Source: Allodiplogaster sudhausi
Taxonomy: Eukaryota; Nematoda; Chromadorea; Rhabditida; Diplogasteridae
Assembly: GCA_945643635.1 (NCBI GenBank)
Contig: CALZFC010000354.1
Span: 3,141,001-3,205,000, forward strand
Direction of reading: 5' to 3'
DNA length: 64,000 bases
Both the position numbers and the translations under genes were made by a program. Below are positions 9,936 to 20,738 of the stretch, in pieces. A model generated the notes under the pieces. The model was not told the DNA's origin, did not search any database, and saw only the letters and a program-made list of their open reading frames with translations. The first letter of the stretch is position 1, and every line of letters begins with the position of its first letter.

Positions 9936-10506
9936 GGCGGTATCGTGTGCTCCTCAACCACTGAAGTCCCAACAACGACCTTATCCACCTTGACCTCAAC
10001 TTCTCCTCTTCCGACTACGACCACTAGCACATCGACCTCAACTACCCCTCCAACGACAACGACATCCAGCACCTCGACCTCAACTACCCCTCCAACCACA
10101 ACGACCTCCAGCACCTCGACCTCAACTACCCCTCCAACCACAACGACCTCCAGCACCTCGACCTCAACTACCCCTCCAACCACAACGACCTCCAGCACCT
10201 CGACCTCAACTACCCCTCCAACCACAACGACCTCCAGCACCTCGACCTCAACTTCTCCTCTTCCGACTACGACCACCAGCACGTTGATCCCAACGACCAC
10301 GACAGCGATAACAACGCTTCAAAAAATCTCACCCGTCTTTATAAAGCTCTGTGGAACACACCGAAGCGACAAGCTGGCACACTATTATTTCACAGAAGAA
10401 GGAGAAGAAGATTCCTCCTTTCATGCGATTATGAATGGCGATCCCGGATACTCTGGATGTCATATTTTTATTTATTTACTATATCACAAATATCAGATTT
10501 CTCCCC

Positions 10507-10548
<42 letters not shown>

Positions 10549-11075
10549 ATTCAATCCTCGTTCACTTTCAACCTCTCACATCAAGTCTCTTTGGGCCGTA
10601 CTGCGCCCACATGGTTTAAAATACATAATTATTGTACCCTGTGCAGATAAGTATTTGGCAAACATGTCGACAACAATTACCGTTTCTGGCTGTGGAATTC
10701 AACTCGTCGTCCTGAACAGGCAGGCCGTGGGAGGACAGACAAGTAAAATATCAGTTTCTAAAGAAAAAAGGCCAAACATCTTCTGAATTTTCCCTTCTTT
10801 TAGGTGCATTCATGGTATTTCTCACATCTGTCGATGAAGGACACACAATCCTTGGCTATGTCGCCAAAAACAGCAGAGATTGCGGCGCGACGACGGAGTT
10901 CAAAGAATACAAAAAGGGCAATGGTCAGGTTTTGTGAATGTTTAAATGTTTGTTTAAAACTGTTTACTTAAAAATTAACAGACTCATTTTAGACTATTTT
11001 GTTACGAGACCCGACGAAGAACCACCTCAAGAATACGAGTTGTACACTTCCTTCTACGCGTGGCCTGTTGTTTAG
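9936..11075 (+). CDS. Thr/Ser/Pro-rich (mucin-like) extracellular protein
   Basis: Exons 9936-10458, 10647-10742, 10804-10923 and 10993-11075 join in consistent phase. The first encodes a Thr/Ser/Pro-rich stalk with 14-residue repeats (TSTSTTPPTTTTSS), a likely O-glycosylated linker. The rest forms a compact domain with Cys residues (KLCGTH, VSGCGIQ, SRDCGA) ending in YELYTSFYAWPVV and TAG at 11073. Spacing recalls CUB-like beta-sandwich modules of nematode secreted proteins, but I cannot confirm that family. A polyadenylation signal AATAAA lies at 11098-11103. The start must lie upstream, plausibly the signal-peptide exon at 9040. The third intron donor (GGTCAGG) is weak. The protein is probably secreted. 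Confidence 0.55.
10018..10254 (+). repeat. 42-bp coding tandem repeat
   Basis: A 42-bp unit beginning ACCTCGACCTCAACTACC is repeated about five times with very few changes, encoding TSTSTTPPTTTTSS each time. The near identity of units points to recent expansion or gene conversion. The long Val-rich minus-strand ORF here is an antisense shadow. Confidence 0.9.
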
Positions 11076-11097
11076 CAACGCCCAAATGAAGCGTGCA

Positions 11098-11103
11098 AAT
11101 AAA
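11098..11103 (+). terminator. Polyadenylation signal AATAAA of the mucin-like gene
   Basis: AATAAA lies 23 bases after the stop codon at 11073-11075, a normal distance for nematode 3' ends. The following 11104-11823 interval is AT- and CT-rich without a supported gene. Confidence 0.6.
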
Positions 11104-12635
11104 GCTTTATGCATGCTTTCGGAGCATTCCGTTTAATTTCTGCCTCTCGCTCTCTCTTTCTTTATCGCTTTATCTTCCATCTCAGTTCTTTCTCAAATAA
11201 ATTTTTTGGTTACCCGAATCCATAGATGCCATGGAAATTATTTATTATTCTTGTTCTCTGTTTACAACAATCAAATTCCCGAAACAACGAACAGAAGCAG
11301 AAGTGAAGAAGACAAAAAAATACATGATTTATTTGGAACCGTCAGGGAGTCTTGTTGTTGAGATACTTATTTGTTCAGAGAACTTCGAGTGAGACCATTA
11401 GGAAATCGTGCCCATTATGGACACCTTTCGTGAGAACACCCTTTTGTGCTCTCACCTCTTGTTTGTGATCATCCGCCCTTTCTCACTCTTTTCTCTATTC
11501 TTTCTCTCGACTCTCTCATCCTACATTTTCTCTTTATCTCTGTGTTGCTTAAAGCCTGCTCTTCTGCAATAAAAATCTACACTTTCTACTCTTATTCTTT
11601 TTTGCTATAATCTTCCACAACGAGAGCATTAAATATCAGTACGAAGATATTTTTTGATGTTTTTTCCCTTTAATTCTTTCACTTCATCGGAGTCAAGAAA
11701 ATTTTTTATTCTTTGTCATAATTGCTGACAATGTAAAAAAAAACCTGAAGAAATGTACAGCACAAATTGTCATATGTATGTGTTTATGATACAATTCCGA
11801 TCAAGAATTTCTTACATGACATTTCACGCGAGTGCCGTGAACGCGAGCGGCTGCTCATGCGGCATGGCGACGAGGCCGACGCGACGGCGCAGATCGAGCG
11901 GGCGGCCAGCAGCCGGCGCCACCGAGAAGCGTTGCACGAGCTTCGCGAGCACCAGGAAGAGCTCCATTCGCGCGAGTCCCTGACAAGGATCAAAAGATAT
12001 AAGCATATGGATCACTCATAGATTTTAAAGGCTTGCAGTGTGTGTGCTTCGGTTGGAAGTATGTAAATATGAATAAATTTAAAAAATTAAAATGAAATGT
12101 TTAAATAATAAAAATAGCCAACTTCGCCAGCGCACTGTCTGCGTCCCATAGAAAAAGCGACCATCTGCTCGACGGCATCCTGAGGATGTGCTATTTTAAG
12201 GATCCAATGTGTAAAAGGATAACAAACGGGACAATTCTTGATTGTCCTAAATGTTCATTCGCAATTGTGCACTTACAATATTCACCTCGGCCGCTCTCTC
12301 AGGATCAGTGTGCATTCATAAATTTTACATGATTAGGTTATCAACCATACTCGCTCTATTGTGGAGACGATCTAATTGTATTTAAATGTATTATATGCCC
12401 TCACTTTATCGGTCGTTTTGCCGTCGGGAAGAAGGAATCGCTCGGGCCGAAAGGCCTCGGGTGCGTCGTCGGCGAAGAGCTTCGAGCGCCCGAGTACATG
12501 GTAGATCTGGCCGATGATGAAGGAGTCCGCCGGAATCACGTGTTCTCTGATCTGAGGAACAACTCGTCAATTAGTTTCTGTCTTCTTGTGAAGCCTTCTC
12601 TCATTGTCTCTCTTTCTCACTCTCGTCTATTTCCC

Positions 12636-12666
<31 letters not shown>

Positions 12667-13245
12667 ATCTCTCTGGTCTCCCACTCTTTCTAGCCTCTTT
12701 CTTTCTCTCTGGTCTCTCACTCTTTCTAGTCTCTTTCTCTCGCGATGACCTCTTCAAAAAGACAAAGATCGTTTACTCGTGATCAGTCTGCTAGAATTTA
12801 GGTGTGCTTGAAATGTGGGTCAAGCTAAAAAAAAAAACCTTAATTTCGGCGGTCGCGCGTCGAATAAGATTGATAGGAACGATGTTGGCGATTCGGAGGG
12901 TCTCGAGGACGGCGGCGTGCGTGTAGGGAAGCTGCGGCCGGTCGGACATGGCCACGAAGCGGTGGCGGCCGACGGCGGCGTCGATCTCGGCGCGCATCTT
13001 CTCCTATTATTAAAATAAATAAATTCTTATTTCTCTATTCATTTATACAGCACCGCCTACGAGCCGGGCGATTCGTCTAGGGCCGCTATGAGGCGCATTG
13101 AATTATGCAACGAGCCGAGCCATGTTGAATGTAAAAGAGAGAAAAAACACTTCTTAATGTCGTTCTGTGGAGTGCTTTTTTGAGACAGTCCGTTAAATAA
13201 AACTAGCAAAATTTTGACTCGGTTGCTTACTGGATGTGAGTATTG

Positions 13246-13666
13246 TTAAAGGAGCTGTCCATGGAGATTACAATGTACCTGATTTTTTTGTTAATACTAT
13301 CCGGTCCAACTAGAAACATCATTAGGAAAAGTGAGAATGCGTCCTGAAGGGGCCCTGAGGAGAAAAACCACATTTTCCCCCCGAACTTTAGAATTTAGGG
13401 AGTGACGTCATCACCCCTTGCCTATTTTGTCCCCATGCACTCCCTCATTCTACCAGAAAGAAGGTGAAAACTAGGTGCGAAGCGGCAAGCCACGCTTGAG
13501 ATTCGAGGGAAGAGAAGAGAGGCAGAGAGAAAAAGGCTCACAAAGTCTAGTTTGTAGTGATGGATACTGTGCTAGCATACCGCCAAAACTTTTTACAATA
13601 TCTTGCGTGAATTCAAACATTAGTTCTGCATAAGCGGCTTTCAAACTCCATGGATAGTTCCTTTAA
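13246..13666. mobile_element. TTAA-flanked MITE, family 2
   Basis: TTAA at 13246-13249 and 13663-13666 flank terminal inverted repeats AAAGGAGCTGTCCATGGAG and, on the other side, AAAGGAACTATCCATGGAG. It is 421 bp long with no coding capacity. It sits between P450 exons 6 and 7, exactly where the I-helix exon should be. Confidence 0.75.
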
Positions 13667-14189
13667 TCATTTTGATTTTTTAAGGAAGGGAACAGTTCAA
13701 AACAAACCTGAGCGCGGGATTCTTCAGCGACCGTTGCATGTACGCGTGCACGAAGCACTCCGGCTCGTGCTCCGGGTCGAATGACTTCATTATCGATTGA
13801 ATGTCATCGTGGACATGCTTGACGAGCTGAAGTGGGAAGAGTGATTATAATCACTCTTATCAATGATTTTATCTTAGCAATTATAATAAAAATAATTACT
13901 ATAATTACTACGAATATATTCGTATATACAAAAGTACGAAGTGGAAACGAAAGCATACTTTTTGCTTGTAGATCAGAAAGCGGCCGACCGCGAAGTGACT
14001 GAGAAGAGGCGCGCGCGTAATCCAAGGAAAGGAAGAGCAGAGGAAGCCGAGCAGATTGCTGCGCAGGTTTTCCAGCTGCAATCATGTTTTCATTGTTAAG
14101 CTTCCACTAATTATGTATCTTTCGGTTTTTTTGTGCATCATAGAAAAGTGTTAGAGCCATGACGTTGTTTTTATTTGTTATTGTAAGAC

Positions 14190-14858
14190 AACCAATCAGC
14201 CCCTTCGGGTTGGCCAAGAAGTCTATCACTTTGTCGACAGCTTTGTCTATCTCGGAGTGCAGATCTCGATGCCGCTCGATGACAGCTCGGAGTTAACTCG
14301 GCGCATTCAGAAGGGTTGGCTCGCTTTTACGAGAATGTCCGACATATTGACAAATCAGAAGCTTCGGCTGAAGATACGTCGAAAAGTCTTTGAAGCCTAC
14401 GTTACCCCCGTGGTTTTGTATGGATCAGAGTGTTGGACCCTCGATAGAAGTGGGCGCGAGAGGTTAGAAAGAGCGCAAAGGAGAATGGAGAGTGCGATGC
14501 TTGGTGTGACCCTTCAAGATCGGATAAGGAATGTGGAACTGAGACGCTGGACAGGAATCAAGGATTGGCTCAAGATGGCATTCAAGAAGATGGATTGGGC
14601 AATCAAGATCAACCAAATGGAACAGAATCGGTGGGCCTACATCTCCACCTACTGGATCCCCTACGAAGCAGTCCATCGACGTAGGCCCGGTCGTCCATCC
14701 ATTCGCTGGCGAGACCATCTTCCCTGACCACTTTCTCTCCCTCTCACTCATATCCCGCAACGAAGTTGACGTTCGGCCTATAACATCCCTGTGCTCATCC
14801 CACAATCGGCCTGATACAACGATAAATTGTAATTGTAAATTGTAATTATAATATACAT
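14190..14858 (+). mobile_element. RTE/CR1-type LINE fragment (3' end of ORF2) inside a P450 intron
   Basis: From 14190 the plus strand encodes the end of a LINE reverse-transcriptase protein. Recognisable parts are the Y(L)G before a hydrophobic strand, TPVVLYGSECWTL, and RRRPGRPSIRWRDHLP ending at TGA 14725-14727. The C-terminal RRxGRPxxRW.D motif is typical of RTE- and related LINE proteins. After the stop an AT-rich tail with repeats of ATTGTAA (14823-14855) resembles the short tandem repeats that end RTE elements. It is a 5'-truncated insertion of about 670 bp, on the strand opposite to the P450, between exons 4 and 5. Confidence 0.8.
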
Positions 14859-16352
14859 TATAAAATATATACCTTTAGAAAGTGATTAACGAGATTATGT
14901 CAATAATGTATACCTGATAGTTGAAGAGCATGATGAAGCGTACGAGCTGGTCGCTCTCGTCGTATTTGTAGTGGAAGCCGAAGAGGACGTTGTTGATGAT
15001 GTTCACGACGAGAATCTGGAGCGGCCAGCGAAGCTCGAGCTCGCTCTTCTCGCCGACCAGGGAAGAGAGATGCGCGAAGAACTCTTCAAGCGAGTCGTGC
15101 ACCTGGGAAAGAGAGGAAATTTAGAACATCATGAATTCTTTGTTTATAATTTCTGTTATGAACCTACCAGCGGAATGATATGGACAACACAAGAGTTGTC
15201 TCTTATAAATTGACTGTGTCATGCATGATTTATTCGTGGATGATCGGATCGATTATTTATTTAATGGATTGAAATACAGTAAATCTCTCATGGAAGAGGA
15301 GCCCTTGTAAGATTGAGGTGCGCTAAACTATCCAACAAGTGCATTACTTATTCGCAACAAGTATGTATATGTGTATAGTTGTCGTTGTCTGTTGGAGACT
15401 CCGTCCGCCTGACCCGTCTCTCCATGACGCCCTTGCCCATGCCCGAGTCGCGCAGGATGTGCAGAGCGGCGCGTCGCTGCTCGCGCCAGTTCTCGCCGTC
15501 GTTGAAGATGACGCCGCCGTTCGGCTGCGCCATGAACGCTGTGTCCGGGAAGCGGCCGGGGTCGCCGTCATAAGGTCGCCTGAGAGCTTGGCTATTAAAG
15601 AAGCCAAAACTCAATTTCAAATTTGCGCCTATATGTCTGTAGAGAAAGTGCAAAAGTCAGGAAAAAAAATTACGGTTGAGCTACATGCATCTTTAAGATT
15701 TCATCAAGCAATTTCGCATAAAACAATGTTGTTATAGACAATTTTGATTGTGCTTTACCTCCATCACATCCCTTCCCATCCAATAGCTCATTGTAAATGG
15801 AATGAACAGTTTTTAAGAGTAGAATTGATATGAACTATACAAAAACGGAGAAAGAAAGATACAATATTTGTAGTTTGCGTGACGAGTTATGCAGAATAAC
15901 GGAATGAATTTTTTTGATTTTTATGGAAAAATTAGCAGAGAAAAGTAGTCCGCACCTTGGTTGACGTAGAGCTCCTTGATGTCGTCGAAGTCGGAGACGA
16001 TGACCATCGGATGCAGCAGGTAGACGGTGAAGACGCTGCCGTACGCGTCGTAGCAGCGCACGAGGAAGAGCTCGAGGCGGCGGGGGTCAAACTGGAAGGA
16101 AGGAGTAAGAGAGATTTGATGCGGAAAGGAGGAGGAAAGTTGAGAAAAATGAGAAAATAATTCAGACAATATATATATATATATAATTAAATTAAAATTA
16201 AAATAAAATAAAAAAAGGTTGTAATAACCTGAAAGAGATTGCCAACGAGCGGCAGCGGGGATTGGCCCACGCGGCAAGCGCCGGACGTTGGCATAGTAGC
16301 GCAAGACGTAGAGAATAAGAAGGAGGAAGCAAACGAGCAGGACGATGGACAT

Positions 16353-17570
16353 GCTTTGTGAGGGCGGTCTAATTTAATATAAAGAAAAAATATGTTGTTA
16401 AAATATATATTAACGTTAATATGTATGTATGTATATGTAGATACATAATGTTCACCGAGCTTAAACGAAACAGTATGTTCTTTTTGAAAGATTACATCTG
16501 ATTAGCCTACGAATAGTGTAGGTTGCTAGCAAAACTGATAAGCAAAAGTTGTGCAGGGATGACAACTTCTAACCATAAGTATACTTCGACGTGAAGCTGA
16601 TTGGGGGGGGGGAGAGCAAGAGAGCAGCACTCGCATGGAAATATGCTTACTACATACATAGGTACATACATATCTGTATTTCTCGCCGTCTCATTCTTCC
16701 TATTCTCTCTTTCCATCACTCTCTCTCTCGCTCTCCTCTCTCTACCTCTCCTTCTATCTCGACTATTTATTTCTCTCGCTCTTACTTTCTCTCGAATAAT
16801 TCTCCTTCATGTCTGAAAAGCGAAGTATCTTGTCTAGCATTCGAAAACAAAGCAGAATGTTCTCGTGACCTTGATCTGTCTCGTTCTATCCAGAACGATT
16901 AGGAAAGTAAAAAAAGTGAGCGATTGCTTTATTTCCCTCCCTCTCTCTCCTCTCTCATTCTTTCTTTCTTTCTCTCTATCCCTCTCTTGCTCTGTCCGTC
17001 TTCGGCAAGCCAAGGAGCAAGTTGTCTTAATTATTTGAAAACAAAATTTGAAGAAAGAGGCACTATCGATATAATCAGGATTTGTTTTGATTGTGTAGAA
17101 GTGATAGAATAGGAAGAAGAAAAGCACTTGATTCATTCTCTTTCCCTCCTTCTCGGCGTACTCTTTAAAAGTGGAATTCATGTCTACTCGCATTCAGGCT
17201 CGTCAAGGCTTTTAAATTTAGAGAATACAACACCATCTGCTCCAGTCCGGAAGTTGCCTCTGTCATTACTGGTTGCCTTCACGCTCTTCCATTCAGTACC
17301 TCAGAAGGTGCCAAGCACCATCTTCCTCTGTATAGTGATCATGTCAAGCAGGCAACTCAACAGCCTTAGATAGAAAAGCAGCTTATCGGCTTATCTTGCC
17401 TGCCTGAGCGCACAGATTGAATGGGTCAATGTAAATTTTCACTCGAAATTATCGCATATAGAACATTATGAAAAGTAGTTTAAATTGTCTTTTGAACATC
17501 ATTAAATGGAGGTGGAAACTAGAATGAGGTTAAGAGTGAATCCTGTTTGTAAGTTGCTCAATACTGCACA
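16353..17570. other. Intergenic, CT/GA-rich, no supported gene
   Basis: Contains CT-rich tracts at about 16695-16800 and 16930-17000 and a G-run near 16600. Open frames here are low-complexity Ser/Leu or Arg/Glu translations. 17690-17725 is an ACATA-rich simple repeat. Confidence 0.5.
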
Positions 17571-17571
17571 A

Positions 17572-17663
17572 GTTGCTCAAACACCGGCAGCGACGACTTC
17601 GCTCAGATGAGTCGGTCCGCTACAATTTGCAGATCATTGCGGTCGACAGGGGCGCGCCTGATA
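17572..17663 (+). pseudogene. Cadherin-repeat-like exon fragment
   Basis: The frame ending at the GTGAGG donor (17664) reads DESVRYNLQIIAVDRGAPDN. The pattern YxLxIxAxDxGxP is the calcium-binding signature of cadherin repeats. The upstream acceptor is weak and no other cadherin exon is visible nearby, so this may be a relic exon or part of a gene with very long introns. The match is short. Confidence 0.35.
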
Positions 17664-17853
17664 ACGTGAGGATATTACATACATATGTACATATACATAT
17701 TTACATACATACATACGTATCACTACAACATATGTTTTAGGCCAAATTATTTAAACTTTTTTTTATATTAAACAAAATTCCAAGAACAAATAATTCATGA
17801 TCATTAAACTAAAACAATGACATGATGTTAATTGCCATTCATCAGTTAAAACC

Positions 17854-17967
17854 ATGGCCGCGATTCAATCAAATGAAGCGGTCTCCTCTGACCCGACGGC
17901 GAAGGACGCGAGTGTGGTGAGGCGCGGCGGCACGATCGGATTTGCCAGCACTGGAAACTGCTCGTAA
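17854..17967 (+). CDS. Candidate 37-residue small ORF
   Basis: ATG at 17854 in an AAAACC context opens a GC-rich ORF ending at TAA 17965-17967. It encodes MAAIQSNEAVSSDPTAKD and later GGTIGFASTGNCS. It stands out against AT-rich flanks. The composition is not low complexity, and short genes of this size exist among nematode sperm peptides, but I recognise no family. It may also be an exon of something larger. Confidence 0.3.
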   Translation: MAAIQSNEAVSSDPTAKDASVVRRGGTIGFASTGNCS

Positions 17968-18120
17968 ACCGGCGGAGTCGACGGCGGATGCTCTCAAAGC
18001 AAACGAGCGTGCGGAGACAGAGAAGTTTTTTCGCGCGATCCTTTTTAAAAAGGAGAAACGAATGGAACGGGTCCGGGAGTCTCGCCATTTGGCGAGCTGT
18101 GCGAGAATTAAAATATAAGA

Positions 18121-18164
18121 GCTCGGTGAGAGCTCGGTGAGAGCTCGGTGAGAGCTCGGTGAGA
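18121..18164 (+). repeat. 11-bp tandem repeat, four units
   Basis: GCTCGGTGAGA is repeated four times without change. The surrounding 17968-18587 region has no supported gene. Confidence 0.85.
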
Positions 18165-18587
18165 GTTGCAGAGACGGCCGCACATTCTCGTTTGCAGTTT
18201 CTCGCATAATAGAGCAATATTTGTGAAATTTTTGTCGTAAATTGAAGACATGTTGTTTGAAACAGCTGCCCAATTATAATTTAAAAATATTCACTTTTAG
18301 AGTCCCAGTGGCCTCTAGAATTTGGGGAAACGTCGTTAGCTAAAGTTTCATTTTCTATTTTAAACTGTAGGGCTGAAAATAATCTTTTGAACGCTAATAT
18401 TGACGAGGATATTTCCCTGCCATTAAACTGATGAATTTCGCCCGATTCAGTGCCTGCGCAGCGGCAGTCAATAGCGCGAAATATCTATGCTTCAGCTAAC
18501 AAAAAGAGAATGGCATAATTGCTGAATGCTCCAATGGCCATATTTATCTTCTTTTATCAGTCAGGGTATGGTCGGATGCGGTCTTCT

Positions 18588-19970
18588 CTACTTTTTCTCA
18601 TCTATCTTGTCTTCCTCCTTATCATCCTTTTCCTCCTCCTTCTTATCCTCCTTCCCTTCTTCCTTCTTTTCTTCCTTCTTTTCTTCCTTCTTTTCTTCCT
18701 TCTTTTCTTCCTTCTTTTCTTCCTTCTTTTCCTCCTTCTTTTCTTCCTTCTTTTCTTCCTTCTTATCTTCCTTCTTTTCTTCCTTCTTTTTTTCTTTCTT
18801 TTCCTCCTTCTTCGCATCCTTGTCTTCCTGAATATTTATCATTATTATTTCTAAAACAAATTTTTATACCAAATCTTTCAAAATATGATTTAGAAGAGAA
18901 AATAGGTTTTACTGTTTAAACTCGCCTTCTTTCCGTCGGCGCCCTCCTTCTTCTCTTCTTCGATCTCGAAAACGCAGCGGAATCGGACGACTCCGGCCAC
19001 TTTGGCCTCCTTCCAGATCTTAAAATGATTTCGAATTATCTCTTACGACAAATTTACTATTAATATATTAGATTAATGAAAAAAGACGCATTCCAGTGCC
19101 ACCGTACATCTTTCGCTGCCTTCTTCTCCAGCTTCTCGTCGAGGTCCGCGTGGTAGAAGGCGAAGAAGTGCTTGCTCACATCGGCCGGCTTCGTCTTGCT
19201 GATGAAGCAGATCTTGATCTTCGTCTGTAAACGAGTATTTAGTGTTCATTTTAAATTTTATTGCTTAATATACATAGAAATACAGCAATAAGCATAGCGA
19301 TCTTGCCTTTTCACCAGCGGTATGGTCCCAAGGGGCGGGCGGACGCGGAAGATGTCGTTGTCGGTCACTTTCACCTACATTAAAGTGTATTGGAAAAGAG
19401 CGAACATTTTGCTTTAATTTTCTTCATAGATTAATCAAGTCTTCTTTTTGGTTGTTTCATGTAAATTTTTTGGCAAACTAAAAATATTCATTAGGTGCAT
19501 AAATCTCATAAAATTTGAACCTGTCTATTCCGATAATTTGTGATGTTTGATCTTTGGTCATTGCTCGTTGTCCAATGACCTTGAATGCGATCTTCTTGTC
19601 GGTGTTGTTCGTGAGGGTGCGCTCGATGGCAATGCCGTCCTGGGCACCCGCCTTGCCCTTGAAGACGAGCGGGCCTTCGGGATCCATCGGCAGCTGGAAT
19701 CACAAGTTTTATTCTTTTATTGACTTGACAACCGAATATGTAAATACATATTATTGATTATTGCCATTCTTTTAAAGTGAACCCCTTTTTGTGCACCATA
19801 AGATTTTTTTTTATTAAAAAAAAGACCTTGAAATCCGGCTCGCCGGCCTTATTGGGCAACTTCTTGGCATTCTTTTCTTCTTTCTTCTCCCCCTTGTCCT
19901 CCTTCTTTTCCTCCTTTTCCTTGTTCTCTTCTTTCTTGCCTTCAGCCTTCTGAGGTGTCGACTTCGCCAT
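18588..19970 (-). CDS. MSP-domain protein with Lys/Glu-rich N- and C-terminal tails
   Basis: Six phase-0 exons (19970-19827, 19693-19580, 19374-19315, 19224-19108, 19018-18926, 18837... starting at 18827 and ending 18588) give 255 residues plus stop. Residues 1-48 are a charged tail (KKEENKEKEEKKEDKG). Residues about 49-177 form an MSP immunoglobulin-like fold: LPMDPEGPLVFKG, TLTNNTDKKIAFKV, FRVRPPLGTIPL, KIKICFISK. The last 80 residues are almost pure KKEE repeats. MSP proteins form the actin-free cytoskeleton of crawling nematode sperm; a charged-tail version is more likely a sperm structural or regulatory protein than core MSP. Intron 5 starts AAG|GCGAGT, a GC donor. A TTTAAAAG box lies at about 20256-20263. 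Confidence 0.85.
18600..18815 (-). repeat. 15-bp coding repeat (KKEEK) in the MSP-domain gene
   Basis: The unit GAAGAAAAGAAGGAA (minus strand) is repeated about 12 times with small changes. All three frames on each strand are open, which explains the overlapping ORFs seen here. The reading frame is fixed by the upstream MSP exons. Confidence 0.85.
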
Positions 19971-20550
19971 GTTGACACTGAAACGGTAATAGGTATTTCT
20001 TTTTGATAACTTCCTCCATTCTTTCAAATGAATCGAAATTGTTTTAGACCAGATAATATTTCTTACATTTCAAAGAAAAGGGAATGTCTCGGGAAAACTC
20101 TTTTTTAAAGGTAAATATATTTCGTGAGGGGGAGGAGTTAATGGGGAGAAGAGAATCTGCCAACGGTGAAATTGATGTATCGACCGGCTGGAAGCGCTGA
20201 CTGCTAAGCACAATGAGGAGACTGAAGAGTGAATGGATTTCAGCAGTTCCTTCGACTTTTAAAGGGTCCAGAAGGAAAAGTGCAGCCAATTCAGAAGGAT
20301 CCAGAAGGAAAAGTGCATGCAAATTACATGACTATTACGTTATTTCTTTTGTAGTTCAAATTTAGGAAAGTCATTCTTCTTCCACTTTTTCGTGAAAATC
20401 TTTCATGAAGACGAATGCTGCGAAAAAGCCCGTTCAAGAAAGAGATATAGTTCAAAAGTTAAGGTTGGCAAAACTTAAAAGTTCGAAGTCTTTTCAAGTT
20501 ATTTTAATTTTCATTCCAAAGTACAAATTGTGAAATTTACAATCGACAAG

Positions 20551-20738
20551 GCGAGAAAGCATCCGCTGCAGCCATTTCACAGCTGTCTTCCGTTGCTGGT
20601 CAGTCGGGTCCTTCATCTCTCTCATCTTTTTCAACTATATTTGACTCAAATGAATTATTTTCTCCGCCATTAAATGGGAACTTGAAATTTTACAAGCCCA
20701 AAAATGCCGTATTAATTACTGATGGGGGAGTTCTAATG
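20551..20738 (+). CDS. vWA-domain exon resembling Integrator subunit 6
   Basis: After the acceptor CGACAAG, the plus strand is open in phase to a GTAATG donor at 20739. It reads GPSSLSSFSTIFDSNELFS and then YKPKNAVLITDGG. The order GxxxLxxxFxxxFDxN...P(A)xxIxxTDG matches the middle of the von Willebrand A domain of INTS6 (DICE1), where TDG is part of the metal site. The flanking exons (DxSxS at the start, rest of the protein) were not found. A Lys-rich ATG-led stretch at 20405-20460 could be an upstream exon but its phase does not fit. It is either a relic or one exon of a gene I could not assemble. Confidence 0.35.

Larger units (their letters stand above)
11824..16352 (-). pseudogene. CYP2-type cytochrome P450, broken or misassembled
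   Basis: Ten minus-strand exons: 16352-16229 (membrane anchor, LPRGPIP...LPLVGN), 16091-15956, 15579-15414 (WREQRR, C-helix), 15102-14914, 14075-13959, 13826-13708, 13003-12839 (ETLR, K-helix ExxR), 12551-12405 (PERF), 12179-12123 (FSMGRRQCAGE, haem Cys) and 11979-11824 (C-terminus). Such microsomal monooxygenases oxidise small lipophilic compounds. Three defects are visible. There is one extra base in exon 1 near 16256. The phases of exons 2 and 3 do not match, and intron sequence after exon 2 reads on as GADYFS, suggesting a lost donor. The I-helix exon (AGxET oxygen-binding site) is absent, and exon 6 ends in phase 2 while exon 7 starts in phase 0. Total about 456 residues against about 490 expected. 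Confidence 0.85.

Noticed and set aside
9932..10300. 122-codon Val-rich ORF on the minus strand
   Set aside because: It is the antisense of the Thr-repeat exon, which is supported by downstream spliced exons on the plus strand.
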